Assembly (NCBI RefSeq): GCF_041956535.1
Contig: NW_027192232.1
Span: 1-64,000 of the forward strand
Direction: 5' to 3'
Origin: Calcarisporiella thermophila CBS 279.70
Taxonomy: Eukaryota > Calcarisporiellomycota
DNA length: 64,000 bases
Part shown: in pieces, positions 11,607 through 21,218 of the stretch
Layout: every line of letters starts with the position of its first letter
Numbering within the stretch: the first letter of the stretch is position 1
Program-made: the position numbers and the translations under genes
Notes under the pieces: model-generated
The model's database searches: none
Seen by the model: the letters and a program-made list of their open reading frames with translations, nothing else
What the model was told of the DNA's origin: nothing

Positions 11607-13442
11607 TCATACCAAAAATGTGCTATCGATGTCGTGGGCAAAGTCCCACACCAAGATCCGCTTGTCCAGCGAGCCGCTCACGATTCGCCGCTCGTCGAAC
11701 TGGAGTTTGAACACGCTCCCCGCATGCCCCCGCAGCTCGCTCACCAGCTTCCCCGTCTTCCGATCCCAGACCTTGATGGTTTCATCGTAGCTCCCGCTCA
11801 CAATCCGGCGCGCGTCAAACTGCAGAGTGCGAACCAATTTGGTGTGGCCCTTGAGGATGTTCAGGCAGGCACCGGTTTCCGCGTCCCACACCCGGATGGT
11901 GAAGTCACTCGACCCGGACACGATGGTTTTGCCGTCAAACTGCACACATGCGATCCCGCGGGGATGCGCGTCAAGCGTGCGAAGACACGTGCCGGTGGCC
12001 ATGTCCCATACCTTAAGCGTGCGGTCGCCTGACGCAGACACCACGATTCCGTCGCGAAACTGCACCGAGTTGACGGCGGCCCGATGCCCGGTCAATCTGC
12101 GGATACACTTGCCGCTCTCGCGGTCCCACACCCGGATGGTCTTGTCCTTCGAGGAGGACACGATGTGGTTGGAATCGAAGCAAAGGTTCAACACGCTGTC
12201 CTCGTGGCCAACCAGCTCTTTCACAACGTTTCCAGTGTCTAGCTCCCACACCGCAATCGTAGTGTCGCTACTCCCGGTCACCAGCCATGGGCCGTCAATT
12301 TGTAGGCACAGGACACTTTTCTTGTGGTGATGCAACGTCCGCAAGCACTTCCCGGTACGAATGTCCCATATCCTAACGCTATTGTCCCGGCTGCCGGAAA
12401 TGATTTTCGTCGAGTCGAAGTGCACACAGTACACGCATTCGGTGTGGCCCTCGAGCTCGAGAGTGCGATAATTTCCTCGACGCCAGTTCGATTCGAGCAG
12501 GGTGCGCTGGTGAAAGAGGTGTTTCCAATTAATGGCAGGCGCACCCTCAGGGGTGCGGTGGATCGAGAAAGGATTAAAGCCCTCGGGCGAAACCCCCTCC
12601 TGGACATTCCGCTGTCCTATACTTAGTCCCGCACTAACGGCACTAATGGGAGAACTGATGTTGGAAAGATTTTCCAGAGTAATATCCATCGTTTTTTGTG
12701 ACTCGCTCTGGCTCTGGCTCAACTCGATACTCTGATAGGCGTCTGTTGTACCCAGATATTCCTCTATCATCTTATAGTTTGCTGGCCAGCCCTGAGCGGC
12801 GTAGAGGCGTCGCCATAATCGACTGTTCGAGGATATGCGATTCCACACGGTCGAGACACAAGCACATCGACACAGGGTGGGCGCATCGACAAAGGAAAGA
12901 ATGTGAAAGGCTAGTTCAAAAGGGAGGAGCTAACGGGTAACAAGGTGAAAGAAAATGGCACGTGTTAATGATTAGGGGGACACCAGCGGAAAGACAGTGG
13001 GAGACTCACAGCAATAAAGTCTCTGTGCAAATATGGTGTAATCTGCCCATGCACCCTTGCAAGCATGGAGGTTGGTAGCGATAACAGCACTTGAACGGCG
13101 AAATCTAAAGGAGCCAACATGCATTGACATAATGCTTAATGGACCAAGTCACTCTCCACAAAATGGAACCATTATGATATTCTCACCAGCTCTTTGTTCA
13201 TCTGACCAACCATTCATCCACTGAGGGATCTCTGTTCTCTGTTCATCATAGCCTTCGTCTGTAGTCTCTATATCAGAGACATTTCCCGCCCATTGCCCAT
13301 TCCACGGGCCATGCAGCCTCACGGTCGCATGCTGCTGCTGGTTTGGCGATGGCAAATCATATCCTTGGGGTGCCTTATGATCGAAACCATCTCCGATTGT
13401 ATTAGATGTTGGATCGGATGCACCCGAGGGTATGGAGGACAT
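11607..13442 (-). CDS. F-box/WD40 substrate adaptor of an SCF ubiquitin ligase
   Basis: Exons 13442-13187, 13134-13010 and 12929-11607 (introns of 52 and 80 nt, GTGAGA and GTGAGT donors); 567 aa. An acidic, low-complexity N-terminus of about 75 residues leads into WMNGWSDEQRAAL and then ITPYLHRDFIA, which resembles the dimerisation (D) domain of beta-TrCP/Cdc4-type adaptors. The F-box follows at about residues 127-170 (LLPFELAFHILSFVDAPTLC), with SNSRLWRRLYAAQGW at its end. Seven WD40 repeats close the protein, each with GH..V and IWD/VWD signatures (for example IISGSRDNSVRIWD, IVSGSYDETIKVWD). Such adaptors bind Skp1 through the F-box and phosphodegrons through the propeller. Which orthologue it is (Cdc4, Met30/SconB, beta-TrCP-like) I cannot settle. 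It lies 171 bp downstream of the kinase gene. Confidence 0.92.
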
Positions 13443-13613
13443 TCTAGCGAGTAGTATTTTCCTTTATTCTGCTTGTGAGATTGTGTCGAAGTCAATGGAT
13501 ACTATGAGGAATTTTAGGAAAAGAAAACGATCATGAAAAAATAAAACTTGCCATGGGCTGATATTCAAATTACAATACAAAAAGGTTTAAGAAATTGAAA
13601 TTAATAATAAATG

Positions 13614-15281
13614 CTATCGTCCAATACCCGCCGAGGCTCGGGATGCATTTTGCCTTGACGCCCCTTGTCGCTCTTGCCCTGCCGCTTGCTTCTCTTTTTC
13701 CTTGCGCACATCGTACTCATGGGAGGGCGGGTAACTGGGCAAACTGGCATAGAAAAAAAAAATAAAGATTTGATTAGCAAACAGCTGTTATTACCCGCTA
13801 TATGCAACATGTCCAGCTCCAGTTGCAACGAAACAGCATAAGCATAAAATGATAGTTAACCTTTTTGGCTCCGCGGGCAGAGGTTCTGTCCAGAACCAGT
13901 CGTGATCTAGTGCATCAAATGCCTTTCCCCTCTGTTTCGGATTCAGGGTCAATAGCTTCTCGAGCAGATCCACGGCAGCACTCCCAAAACGCGCAAATTC
14001 ATCCTTGATCATGCGCGGGAACTGTTTAAATCTGACTTCTTTCGCCCCGGGTAGATCCCGCCAGCCAGGCCAAGTTTCGTCGGTGGGGGAGCCGCATAGC
14101 CTAAAAATGCGTTCAAGCTGCTCCATCACGGTGGAGCCAGGGAATAGAGGCTTCCCGCGAAGCATCTCCCCCATGATGCAACCAACTCCCCAAATGTCAA
14201 TTGCCTCGGTATACCGTCGTTCCTCGAGCAGAAGCTCGGGTGGGCGATACCAGAGCGTGACCACGTTGCTCGTGTAGGCCCGATTTGCTCCCTCTTCAAA
14301 TGGACGAGAGAGGCCAAAGTCTGCGATTTGAAGAACGCCTTCGTTATTAATCAATAGGTTCGCCGCTAAAATAAACAATCAACCAAACAAACAACCATTG
14401 ATAAGTGCTAATGGATGGAAACGGAGAATATTTCAACAAACCTTTAATATCACGGTGGTAGATATTATTCTAGCATAAAATGGAAGTTAGCGACTTTTAA
14501 AGAACAAACTGGTAAAATAGAGGTAATTATGATAAAAGAAAGGATACATTACTTGATGCAGGTAGAGGACTCCCTCGATCAGTTGTTTTAGATAGAGCTT
14601 GATCTGTGGGATTGTGAAATTGACCTTGGGGTTCGAGAGTAGGCCGGCAAGATCGTGCTCCATATACGGGAACACCATGTAAATTTGTGCGTGTTTGCGC
14701 TGCGCACGATCACCTGCAAATGAGATTGCAATTAATTGTGATTTGGTCGAGCAGATTCAGACATTCTTAAAAATTGGAAGTTTGAAAAAATAATAGGCAC
14801 CTTTCTGGATTGCAATATCGATCAGAGGAACAATATTGTGATGTTGTAATCGCTTCAAAATTTTAATTTCCCGCAGAGCCGTTATTGGCACCCCATCTGT
14901 CTCCTTGTGTATTAATATACGCTTCAATGCAACCATTTTTCCCGTTGACTTCCGCTTAGCTTTGTGAACAACGCCAAAGGTTCCTTCACCAAGCTTGCCC
15001 TCCATTTCATATTCATCGATGCGAGAGCATCCCGTGAAACGATGAGAGGAGTGGAGGGGATTGGGCGAACGATGTGCGCTTGGATGAGATGGAGTAGAGG
15101 GGGCAGAGTTACGTGGGGTAGAGTTTCCACCACTATTAGCATTACTATTATTGTGGTTGTTACTGTGGTTATTGCTGCCATTATTACTGCCGCCGTTTCC
15201 ACCCAATCCGGATCCACCGAGGCCTTCGGGCGTAAAATTACGCTTACGCTGTGGATCAACTTCCTCTACTGAGCGCTTCAT
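13614..15281 (-). CDS. BUR1: Cyclin-dependent kinase of the BUR1/CDK9 class
   Basis: Exons 15281-14801, 14713-14553, 14469-14442, 14365-13861 and 13734-13614; 431 aa. An in-frame ATG at 15377 could add 32 residues; I prefer 15281 because the kinase-like basic start MKRSVEEVD follows. Residues 1-80 are Asn/Ser/Gly-rich. Kinase features in order: [12 protein letters not shown] (P-loop), VALK with K120, PITALRE (the PSTAIRE-equivalent cyclin-binding helix), HRDIK (catalytic loop), ADFGLSRP, and the T-loop [15 protein letters not shown]. The tail [17 protein letters not shown] also matches Bur1/Sgv1. These kinases phosphorylate the RNA polymerase II C-terminal domain and Spt5 to promote elongation, with a cyclin partner encoded elsewhere. 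The HRD motif is on a 28-nt exon. Confidence 0.92.
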
Positions 15282-15981
15282 GGGACAAGTGCAAAACCGA
15301 TCCAACCTAGAAGGCACATGAGTTTGGATTGACACCCTCTTAGTCAAAACCAGGACCAGGTGGCGCAGCTCAGCCATTTCGGTCCTCGATATTTTTTACG
15401 CGTTTGTGAACAGTAATAATAATAACATTGACTGAAGACAGACTTCGAGCAGAAAATTAGTTTATCGTTTATCGACGATAGTTTTTTTTTTTTTTTTGGC
15501 TCGGTCTCTGCTAATTCCTGATATTATAGACTTTGAAATAAAAAAGTCTATAACCAATTTCATCCTTGTGAAATCTTAATATCAACCCTTTTTGCTGAGG
15601 AATACTACTTATCTAATTATTCGCAATAAAAATTAAAAAGGGTAGAAATCTTCGACCAGTTCAAAACCGATGTCTCTAATGGATCCTGTAGAGCTCGGGG
15701 AACTCTGATCGTTTCTTGCTTAGAAGCACATAATATTTTTGAAAAAGACATTTTGAGAATGATACTTCGGTGATAGAAATGTATTTATTGCGTTCAAATT
15801 AAGAAGAGTAAATTTTGCATCGCTAGGAAAAAGAAAAAAAGAAAAAACAAGCTAAAAGAAATTCATTGCAAGATTAAAGAAAAGCTAAAAGGAATAAGTC
15901 CAACAGAAGGGAGGGGAGAGATGGTAGGGGGATATTTATAGGTAAACAAATAATATAGATGACGTCAACGAATCGAATTTA
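15282..15981. other. Upstream region of BUR1 / 3' of heme oxygenase
   Basis: Both flanking genes read leftward. There is a 17-nt T run near 15482. Positions 15282-15377 could be coding if the upstream BUR1 ATG is used. No other gene seen. Confidence 0.45.
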
Positions 15982-16901
15982 TCATTTTACACGCAATATC
16001 ACCAGCAATTTCAATGCTACGCTAAGGACAGCCAACACCACTCCAAACCACAGCATAGTCCGTAGAATGCCCTGTGGACGATGTATTTCTCCAATGACCC
16101 GAATGTTCCATTTGTATATCTCCATAGCTTCGCTTAGCACCGCGTCTTCCACCGGCTCCTCCAAGCCAAGCGAATCCAATCGAGCCATTAATTCTGACCT
16201 GAGCTCAGCAGCATTTTGGACGGTGAAAGCTTCAGTGCCTATACTTGATGAATGGGGATGGGTGCGGGAGGCAACGCGCCGTGGAAAGAAGTTACACTCG
16301 CGGAGCCGTTCACAGATGATATGGCCGCTCGAGAGGAGGGTACCATAGAGCGTGAATCTGTCGAAGAGACGAATTTAGCATATTGTGGCGTTATGGGTGT
16401 GCCAGAAGAGATGTGTTTGCTTACACATATGCTAGCAGAAGCTCAGGGGATGCAGCGGCAACTTGTCGTACATGGCTCTATCATAGCGTAGATATAAAAC
16501 ATCCACACCAACATCAAGAATAATAGCATCCACCATAAATATCCATTCTCTTTACATACTGTATATTCTAGCATGACTCGGGTCAGACTAATACGTCTTC
16601 TCCAATGTCGCCCATAATACACGGCCAAATCCCGTTCGAACGGCTCTGTCCTGTTCATCAGGTTCTCGATCCAAACATGTTGTAAGACCTCACACCGCGG
16701 CATGTGCCGCCGGTATTCTTCTTCCACGGTCTTGAACAGAAAGTAGAAGTCTCGCAAGGTCTGACGGTAGATGCGCGGATCCGAGAATGCCAATGGAAGT
16801 TTGGTGGAGAGGAGCCTACTAAACTGCGATTGATGCTCCTGAGTGCCTTTATGCAGTTTATCGGTGAGTTTGAGCCGCTCTTTAACGGCATCGACGCTCA
16901 T
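15982..16901 (-). CDS. HMX1: Heme oxygenase-like protein with C-terminal membrane anchor
   Basis: Exons 16901-16560, 16477-16425 and 16357-15982; 256 aa. The N-terminal helix has the family pattern ending in the likely proximal heme ligand His23 (KGTQEHQSQFSRLL). It is followed by RDFYFLFKTVEEEYRRH and FERDLAVYYGRHWRRRI, both typical of heme oxygenases. Splicing then joins SPELLLAYV to FTLYGTLLSSGHII, which takes the place of the distal-helix GDLSGGQ motif. The last 25 residues are one hydrophobic segment (MLWFGVVLAVLSVALKLLVI), so it is probably tail-anchored in the ER with the catalytic domain in the cytosol. Heme oxygenases open heme to biliverdin, iron and CO. The altered distal motif leaves activity uncertain. 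Heme synthesis (HEM4) is encoded 9 kb away, without evidence of co-regulation. Confidence 0.82.
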
Positions 16902-17304
16902 TATTTATGGTATTGTAAGAAAGAAGAATATAGATTAAATTTTTTAGGCAAGATTTAGATCACTATGTGAACTGTTCTCACCTTTTCCTCTTATAAAATG
17001 CAATAGTAGTCACAAGTTCAGTTGATATTTCTATGAGGTCTTAAATTTTGTCGTGAATCCCAGAAAATAAGAATTCAATCCAAAACTGAATCAGAATACC
17101 AATAAATACTAAGCTCTCTTATTATAAATACCATCTAATTCATAGGATATCACATTATTTCAATTAATAGTAACTCTTTGTATAGGCCAAAAGTGGCCTA
17201 TACAAAGTAAGGAGTCAAGAGTAAAATATGTAATGGATAAAAGAAAAGGCTCATAAGGTTGTCAAGTGTCATAAGAAAATGGTTATAAATAAAAAAAATG
17301 GCTA
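16902..17304. other. Intergenic, AT-rich, with a perfect hairpin
   Basis: Upstream region of the heme oxygenase gene and 3' end of the FAD oxidase. Its only notable element is the inverted repeat annotated at 17176-17207. Confidence 0.5.
17176..17207. repeat. Perfect 14-bp inverted repeat, 4-nt loop
   Basis: CTTTGTATAGGCCA, loop AAAG, then TGGCCTATACAAAG. All 14 pairs are Watson-Crick. It sits about 100 bp past the stop of the oxidase gene and about 275 bp upstream of the heme oxygenase start. It could be a 3'-end hairpin, a palindromic regulator site or the remnant of a small mobile element. The function is unknown. Confidence 0.8.
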
Positions 17305-19035
17305 TTACTTGGGACAATTGAGATCATTAGACCATTCCTCACTACCTACGCAATTCCGACACATGAACAGACCAGCAGGGTCGATCTGGTCCTTGATGGC
17401 TTTAAGTCGAGGATAATGGGTACCAAAATACGACTCCTGCCAGTTGGGCTCGTTTGGATCGGCCTCGTTCCCATATGTGCCAGAGTTGGGCGTTATGTCG
17501 CGCAGCTGCTTGATCAAGCTGGTCACCAGCTTACTCTGGGCTTGCTGACTTTCAGCCGTAGTGTTGCTAGTCCACACATTAGATATCATCATAAGGACTT
17601 GAGCTCTACGCCAAGCAGGATTGACGGCGTTTTCAGTGTCGGGGACCCGGGCAATCTGCCCTCCAAATAGGCCACCAAAAAGCAAGCTATTTGAGGCAAG
17701 GCGGGTCCTTATCTCGAGCAAAGTTTGGGTGAGCTTCTCGGTGGCGGCTGGGTTCCCAAAGGTATCCCGCGGAATAAGTCGTGAACCCATGATATTGTTG
17801 ACGCCGGTGGGGTTGGAGCAAGCTTGTCCGTTTTCGCAATTTTCATTATAAGGCAATAGATCCCGGAATGATTTGAAGATTGCCATGGAACCCTGGAAGG
17901 ATAATGAAGGATTCTTTTGAGCAAATTCGGCCAGTGGAGTAAAGGAACGGTTGGCGATCGATAGATCTTCGCCCGGGAGCAGATATGTGATGAGCATCGT
18001 TTTGTCAAAGATAAGGAACAGGCCTCCCCACCCAGCCTCGGAAAAAGCAGGCTGCGCACGCAAGAACTCCAGCAGAAACTCAGAAAAGCTTGTAGAATCG
18101 GTTGCATTGAGTCCGTAATATGCGGCCACGTAGGGAGTGCTCGGAAACGTGCGATGGGTAACGCTCACTACAACCCCAAATGTTCCACCGCCTCCGCCGC
18201 GCAACGCCCAAAAAAGATCCTTATTTTGACATGCATTGGCTGTGCGCAACTCTCCATCGGCCGTCACCACTTCGAATTGCAGAACATTGTCCGCGCTTAG
18301 GCCATGCTTAGGCGAAAGGGGACTATGGCCGCCACCCTGCACGTAGCCGCCTGCTGCACCCACAGATCGCTCTCCTCCGACCAACTCTAGGTTTCGCTTG
18401 TGCGAGGCTTCGTATACATCATTCCATTGTACTCCTGCACCCACAGTGACGGCACTCGCCTCCTGGATGCAATTGTTCGCGGTAAATGCTTCATGGAACG
18501 TGATGTTTTGCAAAAAATGTGTCCATATACTGAGGGCACCCGGCGCGGTGCTACGTCCAAGAAGATCGTGTCCAGTGTTCTTTATGACTAGGCGAAGATT
18601 TTGTCTGGCCGCGAACTCAACAGTTCGCTGCACATCCGCAGCACTCGAGACATTAACCGCATAGGCGGAAATTCGTCCTTGAAGGCAGGGCGTACTTCGA
18701 TTGGAATGAAGTGCGCACCCTGCATTACCGTCACTCTCCCAATTTTCCCACTGTAATGCACCAGCCTGCTGGCTACGCCAGAATGGATCGGCCCATCTCC
18801 GCTTCGCCTCATTGCACGCTAACTCGTCGTAATGTGGGTCGTGGCATCGATAGGCGGGTGGAAGAGGAGCTACAAGGCGTCCACCAACTGACGCATTGAA
18901 GCGCTCCCAAGCCGTGGCGTCCGGCCAACATTCATCGCTAGGAAGACAGCGACATTTGCGCAACGGGATCTGCTCTGCCACCAATATGGTGGGGACTAGC
19001 AGTGCAATAAGGCTGCAAAGGGAGAATTTCACCAT
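17305..19035 (-). CDS. Secreted FAD-linked oxidase (VAO/BBE family)
   Basis: Intronless, 576 aa. Signal peptide at residues 1-20 (MVKFSLCSLIALLVPTILVA), then a Cys-rich mature N-terminus. FAD-binding (PCMH-type) domain at about residues 115-300: LVIKNTGHDLLGRS carries the likely covalent flavin ligand His156, followed by GGYVQGGGHSPLSPKHG and DLFWALRGGGGGTFGVV. The C-terminal berberine-bridge-like (BBE) element is NWQESYFGTHYPRLKAIKD, then the DP-x-G-x-F step (DPAGLFMCRNC). Several N-x-S/T sites suggest glycosylation. Members oxidise alcohols, sugars or alkaloid-like substrates with O2, releasing hydrogen peroxide; the substrate is not predictable. It is single-exon among intron-rich neighbours, which is compatible with horizontal acquisition or retroposition but does not prove either. 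A TATA box lies at 19091-19098. Confidence 0.9.
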   Translation of the reverse strand: MVKFSLCSLIALLVPTILVAEQIPLRKCRCLPSDECWPDATAWERFNASVGGRLVAPLPPAYRCHDPHYDELACNEAKRRWADPFWRSQQAGALQWENWESDGNAGCALHSNRSTPCLQGRISAYAVNVSSAADVQRTVEFAARQNLRLVIKNTGHDLLGRSTAPGALSIWTHFLQNITFHEAFTANNCIQEASAVTVGAGVQWNDVYEASHKRNLELVGGERSVGAAGGYVQGGGHSPLSPKHGLSADNVLQFEVVTADGELRTANACQNKDLFWALRGGGGGTFGVVVSVTHRTFPSTPYVAAYYGLNATDSTSFSEFLLEFLRAQPAFSEAGWGGLFLIFDKTMLITYLLPGEDLSIANRSFTPLAEFAQKNPSLSFQGSMAIFKSFRDLLPYNENCENGQACSNPTGVNNIMGSRLIPRDTFGNPAATEKLTQTLLEIRTRLASNSLLFGGLFGGQIARVPDTENAVNPAWRRAQVLMMISNVWTSNTTAESQQAQSKLVTSLIKQLRDITPNSGTYGNEADPNEPNWQESYFGTHYPRLKAIKDQIDPAGLFMCRNCVGSEEWSNDLNCPK

Positions 19036-19090
19036 TTGAATTGCCTATATTTGCAAACTTGTCCCTATTCAATCATCCATACCGCGAGGA

Positions 19091-19098
19091 TTTATATA
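19091..19098 (-). promoter_or_regulatory. TATA box of the FAD oxidase gene
   Basis: TATATAAA on the minus strand, about 56 bp upstream of the oxidase ATG. The other secreted-protein genes here have a similar element at comparable distance. Confidence 0.55.
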
Positions 19099-20097
19099 AT
19101 GAGCTTGCATTTGCACACTGATATATTCTGGAAATTTGGCGCTAAGCCGCTGAGGAAATTGGCCCGTTTCGAGTCAGGCATGGTTGATGAATATTCTTCA
19201 TGGAAAAAAGTGGTCTTGGCAAAAAATCTTAGTCGATATAATGGAAGATCGGGTCAAAATAAAAGACATATGCTCTATTCGGTCTAACCGTAATAGTTTA
19301 ACTACTAGCAGTCTGAAATAATACGCGGTTTGCTTATAGACAACATGGCCGTTGAATCCTCACTCGAAGTGCATGGAATATCCACCCTTACACCTAAACT
19401 TAACATTACTACAAATGGATACAATGCATGGTAACAGTGCACTTTGAATAGAAGAGAGAGCTCGGGTGTTGATTACGTCAAGTAAAGATGTTATTTATCA
19501 GATAATCCAATTATTATTAGGGTAAGCAGCATGTTCGGAACGAGAAGTTTAATAGGCTATTAATTGATTGGGTTGCTCTTTGGTATGATACCTGTTTATT
19601 GTGTTAAGGGCTCACACGCCCATTGATTACTTCTAAAGCCCTATGGTTTTATAAAAGTTTCTTTGTGCGAGCAGAGCAATCTAATGCTGTCATTCTAAAT
19701 CTCAGAAATTTGACGCGAAAGATCACCTTAAAAAAAATATTGGTCGGGAGCCAACCTAAAGAGAAAAACAGCTCTCCCATATTAGAGGCATGTAACCTAA
19801 CACCTAAATCTTTGGCGAAACTAAATTAATATATTGTATATAACCTGATTTAACCAATCTTCCAATACTCTACAGCCCTGGGTGATCTTGATTTCAGCCC
19901 CGTCTTTCATTAGAATAATCTAAACCGTCTTTTCAAACTGACCCTGAAATTGGGGGGCTATGTTTCCTATTTTGCTTGCTAGGATTTGGTAATCCTAGCC
20001 ACACACTTTCCAACTAGAAGGATTCTATTTGTATCATATCGAATATCAGATCTCCCCTTTGATACATATGAATTGCGCTGTCTGAACCCCGAGGTCC
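19099..20097. other. Intergenic, no gene seen
   Basis: About 1 kb between the divergent oxidase and small secreted-protein genes. AT-rich, with no frame that I can support. Confidence 0.5.
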
Positions 20098-20104
20098 TAT
20101 AAAT
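20098..20104 (+). promoter_or_regulatory. TATA box of the small secreted-protein gene
   Basis: TATAAAT upstream of a likely 5' leader. The leader carries a candidate intron with donor GTAATA at 20194 and acceptor TTTTGCAG ending at 20285, five bases before the ATG at 20291. Confidence 0.5.
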
Positions 20105-20290
20105 TGGGTGCCTGCTTGTGCTCTCTCAGCTGGACAGTTCTCATAGTCATATTCCTCTCTTTCTGTTGGTGTGTTTCTCCATTACAATCAAAGGTAATAT
20201 TGACAGTAATATCAATTCGGGCCTTTGATAGTGTGTGTTTGCCCAATTTTAGTATTTATATTAAGTTTACAACCTGCTTTTGCAGCCGTA

Positions 20291-20662
20291 ATGAAGCTTA
20301 TTGGGTTGTCTCTCGGTGTTCTTGGCATTGCCTCTGTGGTCCAAGCTGGCGGATTCACAAAGTTTCCCGAAAAAAACTTCCAAGGCACACCCTCCTGGAG
20401 CGATGGCAACCCCTGCCGTATAGGTTGGCCTGGAAATCCGGACCAAACCAGTTTTCGCTTCTGGAAGTCTATTAGGGCAGATCCTGGGTTTGTTTGCTTC
20501 TTCTATACCGGCAATAATTGTGCCGGTGGCTCGTGCGAAATATGTGTGGATGAACAAGGGTGGTCGGACACCACGATCTTCCGTGGAGTAACAGGCAACA
20601 GCTATAAGTGCATACCAGCCGATAGATACAAGTGTGGAAATGCGCAATGCAGGTATAAATAA
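20291..20662 (+). CDS. Small Cys-rich secreted protein, possibly beta/gamma-crystallin-like
   Basis: 123 aa with a signal peptide (MKLIGLSLGVLGIASVVQA) and eight Cys in the mature part (residues 42, 69, 77, 82, 85, 107, 115, 120), hence up to four disulphides. Right after the signal peptide, FPEKNFQG fits the crystallin Greek-key pattern [FYW]-x4-[FY]-x-G, and FVCFFYTGNNCAGG looks like the start of a second strand pair. This fold assignment is tentative. The size and Cys content are those of extracellular effector, inhibitor or antimicrobial-type proteins. The ATG is chosen because the signal peptide starts there. The upstream TATA box and probable 5'-UTR intron support expression. It is not related to the secreted family at 44-49 kb. 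Confidence 0.75.
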   Translation: MKLIGLSLGVLGIASVVQAGGFTKFPEKNFQGTPSWSDGNPCRIGWPGNPDQTSFRFWKSIRADPGFVCFFYTGNNCAGGSCEICVDEQGWSDTTIFRGVTGNSYKCIPADRYKCGNAQCRYK

Positions 20663-21218
20663 TAGCGTGGGGTCTAGAGAGTTATAGTAGGGATGCAGCA
20701 ATTAATTTAAGGCTGAGATTCGATCTTCACGATCTTCACGCTGGTTCGCATTCACACACTGTGCTTGGTAGTGTAATTTTCAAGATATAAAAGCCGAAAT
20801 AAAAAATGTCAATCTGTTATTACACGGAGAGTTGTTGACTCCTCTGCCTACTGTAGCTTACTGTAGCTCCCTTTAGCAGCTAGCTTATGCTTATGGACAC
20901 TCACTTCCCCCTCCAACTTTCTCTACTCAAGGCACTCAGGAAGAGAACGCCTCTACACACGGTTGCTGAATTCTTCGTAAATTTACAAAGACTTATATTC
21001 CATGGTTGAATAAAGACCAATATAGAAAGGACGGATATACATCAATACTGGATAATAAAACAGGGCATTCAGATATTTAGCGCGGGATATACTAAATAGT
21101 ATTTATCTTGAAGTTATTAAAGGAATTTATACAGGAATTAACCAAATTTTCACAAATAAATATTAGGAGAATAAATTAAAAAAGATCACATTGGGATCCG
21201 GGTAATTTTACAAACTGA
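20663..21218. other. 3' intergenic between convergent genes
   Basis: Contains a short direct duplication (GATCTTCAC twice near 20725-20742) and AT-rich sequence. No gene seen. Confidence 0.5.
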
